32,814 nt of DNA, taken from assembly GCA_016927455.1 (NCBI GenBank), contig JAFGMQ010000178.1:1-32814 (forward strand). Reading direction: 5' to 3'. The notes beneath the pieces are model-generated. The model made no database searches, had not been told where the DNA came from, and worked only from the letters and a program-made list of their open reading frames with translations. Positions within the stretch are counted from its first letter, which is position 1. Every line of letters starts with the position of its first letter. Shown here in pieces: positions 26,411 to 32,814 of the stretch. The translations under genes were made by a program, and so were the position numbers. Source of the DNA: Deltaproteobacteria bacterium. Its GTDB lineage: Bacteria; Desulfobacterota; DSM-4660; Desulfatiglandales; Desulfatiglandaceae.

Positions 26411-26755
26411 CTATACATCTGTAATCTGATCAGAGCTCATATCTCCGGCGGTTACGGGGAGATTTCTCAAGGAATTAAGCTCCCTGTCTTTCTCTTTTGC
26501 ATCCCTTTTAAGGATTCTGATCTCCCTCTTGAGCTGGAATCTCTCGGCAATGCCCGCTATCCCAGTAAAAAGAACACCGACAAGAAAGGAAATAATGGAG
26601 ACAAGATACAAAGACATTTCAGGAGTTTCATAATTCAGGAAAACAAGGTTTATTCTGAATTTAACGGAAGTTGACATGGGTGAATAATTCTGAACAGCAA
26701 TTATAACAACAAGCAGGACAAACAAAATAACAACTATCACTTTTAAATGCTTCAT
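26411..26755 (-). CDS. lapA: LapA domain membrane protein
   Basis: A 114-aa protein with two membrane helices (about 5-22 and 49-70) flanking a short loop starting VQNYSPMSTSVKFRINLV, and a basic coiled tail (RFQLKREIRILKRDAKEKDREL). This is the LapA (DUF1049, YciS) pattern. It pairs with LapB in the lipopolysaccharide-control complex. Its ATG overlaps the stop of the HIT gene by 4 bp (ATGA), so translation is probably coupled. Confidence 0.9.
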   Translation of the reverse strand: MKHLKVIVVILFVLLVVIIAVQNYSPMSTSVKFRINLVFLNYETPEMSLYLVSIISFLVGVLFTGIAGIAERFQLKREIRILKRDAKEKDRELNSLRNLPVTAGDMSSDQITDV

Positions 26756-27261
26756 GCATCACCTCCAGAAATAGGGTTAAATTCTTTGAAGTGCGGCAGG
26801 AGCTTGGAATAAGTCTCCCTGATATGCTCAGGAATAACCCTCACCTCTGCCAGAACACTCATGTAATTTGTGTCTCCTGCCCAGCGAGGTACAATATGGA
26901 AGTGCATGTGTGATTCAACCCCCGCGCCGGCGACCTTGCCAAGATTTAATCCGATATTGAAACCTTCCGGCCCCATCACCTTTTTAAGAACCGTAACCGA
27001 TTTGTCTACCATATCCATAAGGTCAAGTCTTTCCTCTCCTGAAAGACCTGAAAGGTCAGGGACATGTCTGACGGGAGAAACCAGAAGATGTCCGTTAATG
27101 TAAGGAAAACGATTCATCATGATCATGGTAAGAGGGCCTGCAAAAAGGATCAGTCTTTGCTCATCCCTTTTCCTGTCAACTCCGGGACAGAAGATGCATT
27201 CACCTGCCTTTTGATCTGAAAGTATGTATTCCATCCGCCATGGCGCCCAGATAACTTCCAT
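26752..27261 (-). CDS. HIT family hydrolase/phosphorylase
   Basis: A 169-aa histidine-triad protein. The triad is in ESHMHFHIVPRW near residue 112, fitting the H-x-H-x-H-xx motif with the nucleophilic middle His. The N-terminal opening WAPWRMEYI and CIFC match bacterial Ap4A hydrolase/phosphorylase-type HIT proteins, and the YINGHLLVSPVRHVPDLSGL stretch is typical. It may cleave dinucleoside polyphosphates or nucleoside phosphoramidates; the exact substrate cannot be read from the sequence. It lies 9 bp after the phosphoesterase gene and overlaps lapA. Confidence 0.9.
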   Translation of the reverse strand: MEVIWAPWRMEYILSDQKAGECIFCPGVDRKRDEQRLILFAGPLTMIMMNRFPYINGHLLVSPVRHVPDLSGLSGEERLDLMDMVDKSVTVLKKVMGPEGFNIGLNLGKVAGAGVESHMHFHIVPRWAGDTNYMSVLAEVRVIPEHIRETYSKLLPHFKEFNPISGGDA

Positions 27262-27270
27262 AAAAAAACC

Positions 27271-27753
27271 TCATATCTTAATAATACTGAACTCAACAGT
27301 ATCGCTTATCTCCAGAATCCCTATTGTATGAATGCCTGAAGAGCTGTAACCGGTTGCTGTACCGGGATTAATGAACAGGACACCGTCACTGTAAAAATTG
27401 GCAGCTTTGTGCGAATGGCCATAAACAATGACATCAACATCTTTGAATTCACTTCTGATGCGATGTTCAAGTCCCTCGGCAGCCCCCCAGCCGTGAATAA
27501 GTCCTATCCGAAATCCTCCTGTTTCTATAACCTTTTTACCTGGCAAAAGCATTTTCACATCAAGGGGATCCATGTTGCCATGGACGCCGTGGAAACTGCC
27601 GTTGTTTAAGAATTCTGCAATATCAACTGAGACCATATCTCCTGCATGAAATACGCCGTCTTTGTCAGAGAGATATCTGTCGTATATATCCTTAAATTCT
27701 CCTGTAACCTTATGGAGGTGCGTGTCAGATATAACCCCTATTTTTATTTTCAT
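27271..27753 (-). CDS. YfcE/MJ0936-type metallophosphoesterase
   Basis: A 160-aa calcineurin-like phosphoesterase. The metal-binding motifs are ISDTHLH (9-15), HAGDMV (36-41), VHGNMDP (57-63), IHGWG (87-91) and YGHSHKA (111-117), in the family order D-x-H, G-D, G-N-x-D, H and G-H-x-H. Small members of this family act on phosphodiesters in vitro; the natural substrate is unknown. It is the first gene of the phosphoesterase-HIT-lapA-lapB-mutS run. Confidence 0.92.
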   Translation of the reverse strand: MKIKIGVISDTHLHKVTGEFKDIYDRYLSDKDGVFHAGDMVSVDIAEFLNNGSFHGVHGNMDPLDVKMLLPGKKVIETGGFRIGLIHGWGAAEGLEHRIRSEFKDVDVIVYGHSHKAANFYSDGVLFINPGTATGYSSSGIHTIGILEISDTVEFSIIKI

Positions 27754-27806
27754 ACCGCAATTTCTGCCTTTTCATGATCAATAAAAGGACCGCAAATTAA
27801 ATTTAT

Positions 27807-27824
27807 GTCCCTATTTCCAGGGAC
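27807..27824. repeat. Perfect 6-bp hairpin upstream of the phosphoesterase
   Basis: GTCCCT-ATTTCC-AGGGAC lies in the 345-bp divergent gap between the phosphoesterase (minus) and FmdB (plus) genes, about 55 bp before the phosphoesterase start. It could be an operator or leader hairpin. Apart from a candidate promoter near 28001 I see nothing else in this gap. Confidence 0.35.
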
Positions 27825-28000
27825 TGATGGCCAGGTCAAATATTGAATTGAAGTATAGCAACCTTAATGAAAAAAACAAGGCATAATTACTCTGCTTTTC
27901 CTAAAACGCCCACCTGATGATATCTTAAACCATCTCTGTAAATTATGATAGGGAAAGCCCGAAAAAAATTTGACTCCCGGATATTCATTTTGTATTTCAG

Positions 28001-28029
28001 TTGTAACCGGGAACTGCAGCTTCTATATA
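28001..28029 (+). promoter_or_regulatory. Candidate promoter of the FmdB-type gene
   Basis: TTGTAA (28001-28006) and TATATA (28024-28029) are 17 bp apart, four of six consensus bases each. The start would be about 60 bases before the gene. Confidence 0.4.
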
Positions 28030-28098
28030 TGACAAGATATCTTTCTTATGTATCAGTATTAATACAGAACCGAATAACATTCGTCAGAAGAGGAAGAA

Positions 28099-28587
28099 AT
28101 GCCTATCTACGAGTTTTACTGCAAGAAATGTCATACAATCTTTAATTTCTTTTCCAGCACTGTGAATACGGAAAAAAGGCCATTATGCCCCGGATGCAAA
28201 CGGGTAAGACTGGACAGACAGATGTCGCTATTCTCAATAAGCCGAAAACCAGAAATAGACGAGGATAATTCACTTGAAGGCATGGATGAAGCCAGAATGG
28301 AGTCTGCTATGACCTTTCTTGCAAAAGAGTCCGAATATATTGATGAAAATGACCCCAGACAGGCTGCGACCCTGATGCGAAGATTGAAGGAAATGACAGG
28401 CATGGACCTGGGTCCTGGCATTGAAGAAGCTATTGCAAGGATGGAAGCAGGAGAAGACCCTGAGAAGATTGAGGCGGAAATGGGGGATTTTCTTGATGAT
28501 GAAGATTCATCAGGGTTCAGGCAGCGTCCCGCCCGTTCCAGAAAATACCGCCCCCCGCAGGTAGACGAGAGGATTTATGACCTTTAA
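28099..28587 (+). CDS. FmdB-type zinc-ribbon protein
   Basis: The protein opens with MPIYEFYCKKCHTIFNFF and a second CPGC, the four cysteines of the FmdB/CxxC-CxxC zinc ribbon (residues 8-36). A long acidic, helical C-terminal part follows (MDEARMESAM, RRLKEMTGMDLGPGIEEAIARMEAGEDPEKIE), ending in a basic, proline-rich tail. At 162 aa it is longer than the minimal 60-90-aa FmdB proteins but in line with the longer form of Desulfobacterota. FmdB was named as a putative regulator of formamidase/amidase genes; no such gene is nearby, so no function is assigned. AGAGGA precedes the ATG. Confidence 0.85.
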   Translation: MPIYEFYCKKCHTIFNFFSSTVNTEKRPLCPGCKRVRLDRQMSLFSISRKPEIDEDNSLEGMDEARMESAMTFLAKESEYIDENDPRQAATLMRRLKEMTGMDLGPGIEEAIARMEAGEDPEKIEAEMGDFLDDEDSSGFRQRPARSRKYRPPQVDERIYDL

Positions 28588-28680
28588 AAAATAACAACCT
28601 TCAAAGAGTATATCCCTTTTAGAAAGCCCGTTCAGTGATTCCATTCAGGGTTACAATCTTGAATCCGCCTGCAGTTGAGT

Positions 28681-28703
28681 GAACCCCGGCTTTGCCGGGG
28701 TTC
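28681..28703. terminator. Perfect 10-bp hairpin between convergent genes
   Basis: GAACCCCGGC-TTT-GCCGGGGTTC is a very stable perfect stem placed between the FmdB gene (plus) and the symporter gene (minus), which converge. No T-tract follows on either strand, so it is a structural transcript end or barrier rather than a classic intrinsic terminator. Confidence 0.55.
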
Positions 28704-28741
28704 ATCTGTCCGATAAAAAACCTCTCTCTTTACGGCAGGCG

Positions 28742-30334
28742 CTAAACTCCTTCAAAACAATGATCAAGATGAGATTTGTCCGGCCGTCTGGTAAACAGAC
28801 TTACCACTATGGTGACTATTAGAGATACCGGCAGACCGATTACGATGGGGTCTACCACCGGCCATGGTTGTGTGTCAATAAGAACCGGTTTTCCGAAGAT
28901 TGCATTGCAGATTCCCAGTGGCCCCGCTTCTGCCGCCTTTATAAAAACCAGCCAGAACAGTGCCGAAAATGTCCCTGTGATCATACCTGCAATGGCTCCT
29001 GCCCGCGTTGATCCTTTCCAGTAGATGCCCAGCATGTACATGGGAAGGAAAGCCGCCGCCGCAATCCCGAAAAACATTGCTGTGGCCCTCGCTATAATAC
29101 TGATCGGAAGCTGGTACCCGAGGAACAGGCTTACAATGATACCGATTATAATACCTATTCTGACAAATAGTATTGTATGCTTGGTACCGCCTCGTTTCTT
29201 GCCGGCGGTCTGTTCATAGAGGTCTTTTCCGAGGGCTGTACCCATGGCATGAAAAAGATTGGACAGCGTTGACACACCTGCTGCAAGAAGAGTTACCATG
29301 AATACATAGGAAAACCACTGAGGCATCGCACTGGTTATATACAGGGGGATGATTGTATCCATATTCCCTCCTGCCGCTGCAATAGCAATTTTACCCTCGG
29401 TATTGAAAAAATGTATATTTGACAGGGCTCCAACTACAAAGGCCACACCTGTCATGGCAAATATGAATATACCGCCAACCAGGCAAGCCCGGTTCAGGGA
29501 TCTTCCGCTTTTAACCGTCATGAATTTAACTGCAAGCTGAGGCTGAGCCAGAGTCCCGATACCTACACCCATCACCAGTGTACTTATGAGTATCCACCAT
29601 AATGTTGATCCGAACACGGGCATTCGAGTCCACCCCTGATGGCCCATGGACTTGAGATTCTGCGGTATCAGGGATTCAAGTCCCGACAATGCAGTGTGTG
29701 CCTCTGTAACACCGCCCAGTTTGTTGTAGGTATATACCAGCAGAAATGCCATTCCGAGGAACATGATGCTCCCCTGCATGGCATCTGAATACATAACTCC
29801 CTTTATGCCTCCTGTAGTGACGTAGATAGCAATCAGTATTGTAAATACTATCAGCGCCGTCAGATAGTTCATGTTGAGAGCGGTTTCAAGAAATCTTGCC
29901 GCCCCGATTAGCACTGCCCCGGCATAGAGCGGCATAAAGACAAAGATTACTGCCCCGCAGAAGATGTGGATAAATGATGACTGATAACGTTTTGCCAAAA
30001 GTTCGGGGAATGTCATTGCCTTCAGATTATTACCCATTGTCCGGGTACGTTTTCCAAAAAAGACAAAGGCTATGAATACACCGACAAATATTGTAAAAAA
30101 GGTAAGCCATAAAAGGCCCATGCCAAAGGTGCCTGCAGCACCCCCAAAACCGATGATTGCCGACGTGCTTATAAAGGCGGCACCATACGAAAGTGCCATG
30201 ATAAAAGGATTTACATCTCCACCGGCTACAATATAGTCGCCTGCCGACTGAGTCCTTCTGTAGCCCAGATAACCCATTAGTGCGATCAATCCTATATATA
30301 TAACGATAATAAAATTCAAAAGGGTATAATTCAT
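28742..30334 (-). CDS. Sodium/solute symporter (SSS family)
   Basis: A 530-aa membrane protein with about 13 predicted helices and SSS-family features: YRRTQSAGDYIVAGGDVNP after the first helix, SYGAAFISTSAIIGFGG in helices 2-3, TGGIKGVMYSDAMQG (the conserved GG.....D..Q stretch), and AAGVSTLSNLFHAMGTALGKDLYE. The family couples sodium entry to uptake of acetate, proline, pantothenate and others; the substrate cannot be told. GGAGG lies nine bases before the ATG. A 34-codon membrane micro-protein gene lies 79 bp upstream on the same strand and probably shares its transcript. Confidence 0.94.
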   Translation of the reverse strand: MNYTLLNFIIVIYIGLIALMGYLGYRRTQSAGDYIVAGGDVNPFIMALSYGAAFISTSAIIGFGGAAGTFGMGLLWLTFFTIFVGVFIAFVFFGKRTRTMGNNLKAMTFPELLAKRYQSSFIHIFCGAVIFVFMPLYAGAVLIGAARFLETALNMNYLTALIVFTILIAIYVTTGGIKGVMYSDAMQGSIMFLGMAFLLVYTYNKLGGVTEAHTALSGLESLIPQNLKSMGHQGWTRMPVFGSTLWWILISTLVMGVGIGTLAQPQLAVKFMTVKSGRSLNRACLVGGIFIFAMTGVAFVVGALSNIHFFNTEGKIAIAAAGGNMDTIIPLYITSAMPQWFSYVFMVTLLAAGVSTLSNLFHAMGTALGKDLYEQTAGKKRGGTKHTILFVRIGIIIGIIVSLFLGYQLPISIIARATAMFFGIAAAAFLPMYMLGIYWKGSTRAGAIAGMITGTFSALFWLVFIKAAEAGPLGICNAIFGKPVLIDTQPWPVVDPIVIGLPVSLIVTIVVSLFTRRPDKSHLDHCFEGV

Positions 30335-30413
30335 TTTAACTGTCCTCCCGGTTCTGAAACTTCATATGTTCTCTTGTTTTCCCTTTCCCCGGATCGAAAT
30401 TAATATTCTCCTG

Positions 30414-30518
30414 TTAATCCCTGTTCCAGTTTACAGCTCCGTAAACAACACAGAGAACTGCACTCACAGCGGAAAGTAAATAAGCCAGAATAATCGATAA
30501 ATCTGTAAGACCAAACAT
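30414..30518 (-). CDS. 34-aa membrane micro-protein, symporter small accessory type
   Basis: Missed by the ORF track. ATG 30518 follows AGGAGG by eight bases and opens a 34-codon frame with one hydrophobic helix (LSIILAYLLSAVSAVLCVVYG) and the end AVNWNRD. Small single-helix proteins with this kind of Y/N-W-N end are found directly upstream of SSS symporters, and here it lies 79 bp before one. I infer a small partner subunit of the symporter. The strong ribosome site, the helix and the location all support a real gene. Confidence 0.75.
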   Translation of the reverse strand: MFGLTDLSIILAYLLSAVSAVLCVVYGAVNWNRD

Positions 30519-30532
30519 GGTTACTGCCTCCT

Positions 30533-30802
30533 TTATTGATAATTATATGTAAGAAAATAACTGAAATTCCTGTAAATCATCATCTCCCAGCGGAATTTCC
30601 CCTCCTCAGGAGATATCTCAGAGACATGGTTTATTTCCTGCTCTGCTTCTGATTGGGAAAAGACAGACTCTCTTCCTTTACCTTCAAAAACCTGCTCATT
30701 TATGTTATTCTTCATTTGTTCCGCCTGTGCAGTCATTTCTTCAGACGCAGATACAATTTCACCCCCTGAAATTAATCTGAAATCAAGAGATCTCCTTTTC
30801 AT
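30533..30802 (-). pseudogene. C-terminal remnant of a methyl-accepting chemotaxis protein
   Basis: The 89-aa frame contains SASEEMTAQAEQMKNNINE, the stretch at the end of the chemoreceptor signalling domain. After SPEE the reading frame goes wrong: in another frame the same DNA reads EIPLGDDDLQEF, the normal receptor tail (compare PEEVIPLGDDDFKEF). So the end of a receptor gene survives here with a frameshift in a GGGG run near 30590, and its membrane, HAMP and most signalling parts are gone. No Shine-Dalgarno-supported full gene exists. It is a dead fragment, not a new small protein. Confidence 0.78.
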
Positions 30803-31060
30803 ATGTCATGTCCTCCACAATCGAATAGTTAATCTGCCGATTATACTGCCGGTCTTCCAGATATCACGCAAAGACCTGAGATCGCGACGAGCCATTTACC
30901 AAACCAGCAATATCCGTAAGGATCTTTACCCCCTGTCCATCCTGGCAATGACCTTGACAGCCTGATCCATTTTTTCAGCTAATCCGGCCATGTGATATTT
31001 TCCACTACTTAGCATTCGTTTTAACCAATTCCAGATAGCAATGTTCATATGCCATGAAAT
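30803..31060 (-). pseudogene. Degenerate coding stretch upstream of the chemoreceptor remnant
   Basis: Several protein-like pieces appear in different minus-strand frames and are broken by stops: MAYEHCYLELVKTNAK, then MAGLAEKMDQAVKVIARMDRG (inside a 40-codon frame at 30926-31048), then VKILTDIAGLVNG and RRDLRSLRDIWKTGSIIGRL. Their order along the strand suggests one or two decayed genes. I cannot name the parent family. Confidence 0.35.
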
Positions 31061-31078
31061 GAGCTACCCCGCAGCAAG

Positions 31079-31220
31079 CTACGGGTTATCAATCGTCATT
31101 CCGGCGAAAGCCGGAATCCAGAAACATGCTTTACTGGTTCCCCCCGAAAGAAGATTCGGGGCAGGCTTATCAAGTCCGGGATGACAAGACGAAGCAAGCT
31201 TCGGGGAATTATACCCGTAG
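31079..31220. repeat. Nested palindromic repeat, copy 3
   Basis: The core 31094-31185 starts CGTCATTCCGGC-GAAA-GCCGGAAT and ends CCGGGATGAC. Outer arms CTACGGGT (31079-31086) and ACCCGTAG (31213-31220) enclose it, with additional GCAAGCT-containing sequence on both sides. The core matches copies 1 and 2; the outer arms do not. It lies beside decayed genes. Confidence 0.7.
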
Positions 31221-31260
31221 AGATTAAAAAAGTTTAATTCGATCAGATTGAACTCACCTG

Positions 31261-31274
31261 TTGATATAGATCAC
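31261..31274. promoter_or_regulatory. FNR/CRP-family-like binding site
   Basis: TTGAT-ATAG-ATCAC matches nine of ten bases of the FNR consensus TTGAT-N4-ATCAA. No intact gene starts nearby on either strand; it points towards the decayed region on the left and lies 390 bp from the end of the kinase gene. It may be a leftover of a lost oxygen-regulated promoter, or chance. Confidence 0.35.
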
Positions 31275-31651
31275 TGACCTTTCTTGCAATTAATATGCCC
31301 AAGGCGCATTATTATAAATACACAATAATTTCACAATAATTTCAGAATGTTTTAAATCAATTGCTGAATTTGCATTGAGCGTCCGGACAAAAGTGTCTCA
31401 TCATTGTGTTTCGATATGAAATGGATGTTTCAGAATGAAACAAAAAGGGCAGTTGTAATAAATGGCACACAAAAACCAGGAATGGTTGGGATTTTCAGGG
31501 ACGACAAAAGGCCAAGGTCAAACAAAAGGTGTTGTGAAGGAGAGCAACCTCCCCTTTCTTTATTGTTGGCCTTCATTTTGCTTCTGATGTTGAGCATGCA
31601 TAAGAATATCTTTAGTCTGATTCTAAAATTTCCTTCTCCGGCTGTATCAGC
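31275..31651. other. Gene-free stretch after the kinase gene
   Basis: This AT-rich 377-bp stretch holds short direct copies of ACAATAATTTCA (about 31321-31345) and no convincing gene. The 113-aa plus-strand ORF at 31404 overlaps the kinase antisense and has no homologous look. No clear terminator for the kinase was found. Confidence 0.5.
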
Positions 31652-32814
31652 TTATCGTTCGAGAGCCTCTCTCACCTTGGCTGCAAGATCTTTCAGGGAA
31701 AACGGCTTTTGGATAAAACACACATCTTCATCCAGTACTCCTTGATGCCCTATTACATCAGCTGTATAGCCGGACATGCAAAGGCATCTAAGGCCGGGGT
31801 GGAGTTTCAGAATACATTCGGCCATGTCACGGCAGTTCATATCGGGCATAACCACGTCAGTCAATAGAAGATGAATAGCACCATCATAGCCCTCTGCAAG
31901 CTGTATGGCTTCTCCCGGAGTGGAGGCCACCAGAACAGTATACCCGAGTTTTTCAAGGATGATTCTTGATATATCCAGAATCATAGATTCATCTTCCACC
32001 AGAAGTATGGTCTCGCAACCGCGTGTCGGTGGTTTCTCGGCAGCTTTCCTGGTCATATCATCAGCCTTTGACTCGTGCCGCGGCAGGTAGATTCGGAAGG
32101 TAGTTCCTTTGCCATGCTCACTGTACACATTTATAAACCCTTTATTTTGATTTACAATACCATAAACCATAGGCAGACCGAGACCTGTTCCCTTGCCGAC
32201 ATGCTTGGTTGTAAAAAAGGGTTCGAATACTCTGTCCAGTATTTCCCTTTTCATACCATGACCATTGTCGCTCACAGCAAGCATGATATATTCGCCGGGG
32301 ATAAAATTCGCATTTTCGGCAACGTATGTATTGTCAAAAGCTGCAAGACCAGTCTCAATGGTAATTCTGCCTATATCCTTAATCGCATCCCGGGCGTTAA
32401 CACAAAGATTGGCCAGTATCTGGTCTATTTGTGAGGGATCCATCCTGACATGCCCGGGGTCTTTTCCCGGCAACCAGGCAAGATCTATGTCTTCTCCCAA
32501 CAACTGCCTAAGCATTTTTAACATGCCTTCAACGGTCTGGTTCAGGTCTATCACTCTTGGCGCGATGGTCTGCTTGCGGGCAAATGTCAGCAGTTGGCGC
32601 GTAAGGTCTGCCGAGCGACGGGCGCTTTTCATGATTTCTTTAAGTCTAAAGCGTACGGGGCTGGAAGAATCTGTCTGTGCAAGAGCAATCTCAGTATTGC
32701 CGATGATAACACCCAGCATGTTATTGAAGTCATGCGCAATACCTCCCGCCAATCGTCCAACTGACTCCATTTTCTGGGCCTGGTGAAGCAGTTCCTGTAA
32801 ATCATCTTTCTCCT
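31652..32814 (-). CDS. Hybrid sensor histidine kinase, 3' part (runs off the window)
   Basis: The reading frame is open to the right edge, so the N-terminal sensor part lies outside. The ORF track's Met at 32770 is internal: the upstream codons read [10 protein letters not shown], the usual coiled lead-in to the kinase core. Visible parts are HisKA with [16 protein letters not shown] (phospho-accepting His), HATPase_c with [17 protein letters not shown] and [15 protein letters not shown], and a C-terminal receiver domain with LLVEDE, the phospho-Asp in [10 protein letters not shown], and QKPFSLKDL. The kinase would pass phosphate to its own receiver. Its signal is unknown. It may have worked with the lost chemoreceptor, but nothing proves this. 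Confidence 0.93.
   Translation of the reverse strand, partial: EKDDLQELLHQAQKMESVGRLAGGIAHDFNNMLGVIIGNTEIALAQTDSSSPVRFRLKEIMKSARRSADLTRQLLTFARKQTIAPRVIDLNQTVEGMLKMLRQLLGEDIDLAWLPGKDPGHVRMDPSQIDQILANLCVNARDAIKDIGRITIETGLAAFDNTYVAENANFIPGEYIMLAVSDNGHGMKREILDRVFEPFFTTKHVGKGTGLGLPMVYGIVNQNKGFINVYSEHGKGTTFRIYLPRHESKADDMTRKAAEKPPTRGCETILLVEDESMILDISRIILEKLGYTVLVASTPGEAIQLAEGYDGAIHLLLTDVVMPDMNCRDMAECILKLHPGLRCLCMSGYTADVIGHQGVLDEDVCFIQKPFSLKDLAAKVREALER

Noticed and set aside
31404-31745. 113-aa plus-strand ORF
   Set aside because: No ribosome site, low-complexity end, and overlaps the histidine kinase antisense.
32265-32786. 173-aa plus-strand ORF
   Set aside because: Antisense to the HisKA and HATPase parts of the kinase.
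1-32814. CRISPR array, prophage, defence system, transposase or secondary-metabolite cluster
   Set aside because: No regularly spaced direct repeats and no genes of these classes were found; the window is mainly housekeeping genes.

Overview
The window looks like a chromosomal housekeeping segment from a Gram-negative, AT-leaning bacterium of the Desulfobacterota (old Deltaproteobacteria) type. This rests on gene order and protein style: CorC-Lnt-RF2, LapA-LapB, an AMIN-domain amidase, a long FmdB protein, a DUF503 gene between infB and rbfA, and dispersed GTCATTCCGG palindromes. The placement is an inference; no 16S or search was available. Lnt, LapA/LapB and a periplasmic amidase imply an outer membrane.

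Region 1 (1-2421, minus strand): a SEC-C micro-ORF or remnant, a GalT-like nucleotidyltransferase of the HIT superfamily, a nested palindromic repeat, and an unrecognised 297-aa protein.

Region 2 (2606-15442, minus strand): one long translation/RNA superoperon in the order rimP-nusA-rnpM(ylxR)-infB-DUF503-rbfA-nrnA-truB-rpsO-pnp-M16 peptidase-dut-WalJ-like hydrolase. It links ribosome maturation (RimP, RbfA), transcription elongation (NusA), initiation (IF-2), tRNA pseudouridylation (TruB) and RNA turnover (NrnA, PNPase). Upstream are a candidate promoter and three consecutive perfect hairpins in the rimP leader. Further upstream a separate minus-strand unit runs promoter, tRNA-Gly(CCC), a rod-shaped RNA candidate that may be 6S RNA, and a terminator.

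Region 3 (16181-20411, plus strand): corC-lnt, then prfB. The prfB gene carries the +1 programmed frameshift site, which the ORF track missed; the full product is about 369 aa. A second nested palindrome lies between lnt and prfB.

Region 4 (20609-27753, minus strand): the TPR/AMIN/Amidase_3 protein, mutS, lapB, lapA, a HIT protein and a YfcE-like phosphoesterase. The last five are tightly packed, with a 1-bp gap and a 4-bp overlap among them.

Region 5 (28099-32814): an FmdB-type zinc-ribbon protein (plus), a perfect hairpin, then on the minus strand a sodium/solute symporter with a 34-aa membrane micro-protein directly upstream, a decayed chemoreceptor C-terminus, a gene-poor stretch with a third nested palindrome and an FNR-like site, and a hybrid histidine kinase that runs off the right edge.

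I found no CRISPR array, prophage, defence island, transposase or biosynthetic cluster. The most interesting items are at the RNA and repeat level: the 6S-like RNA, the rimP leader, the three core palindromes each sitting inside a different outer inverted repeat, the prfB frameshift, and several micro-ORFs.
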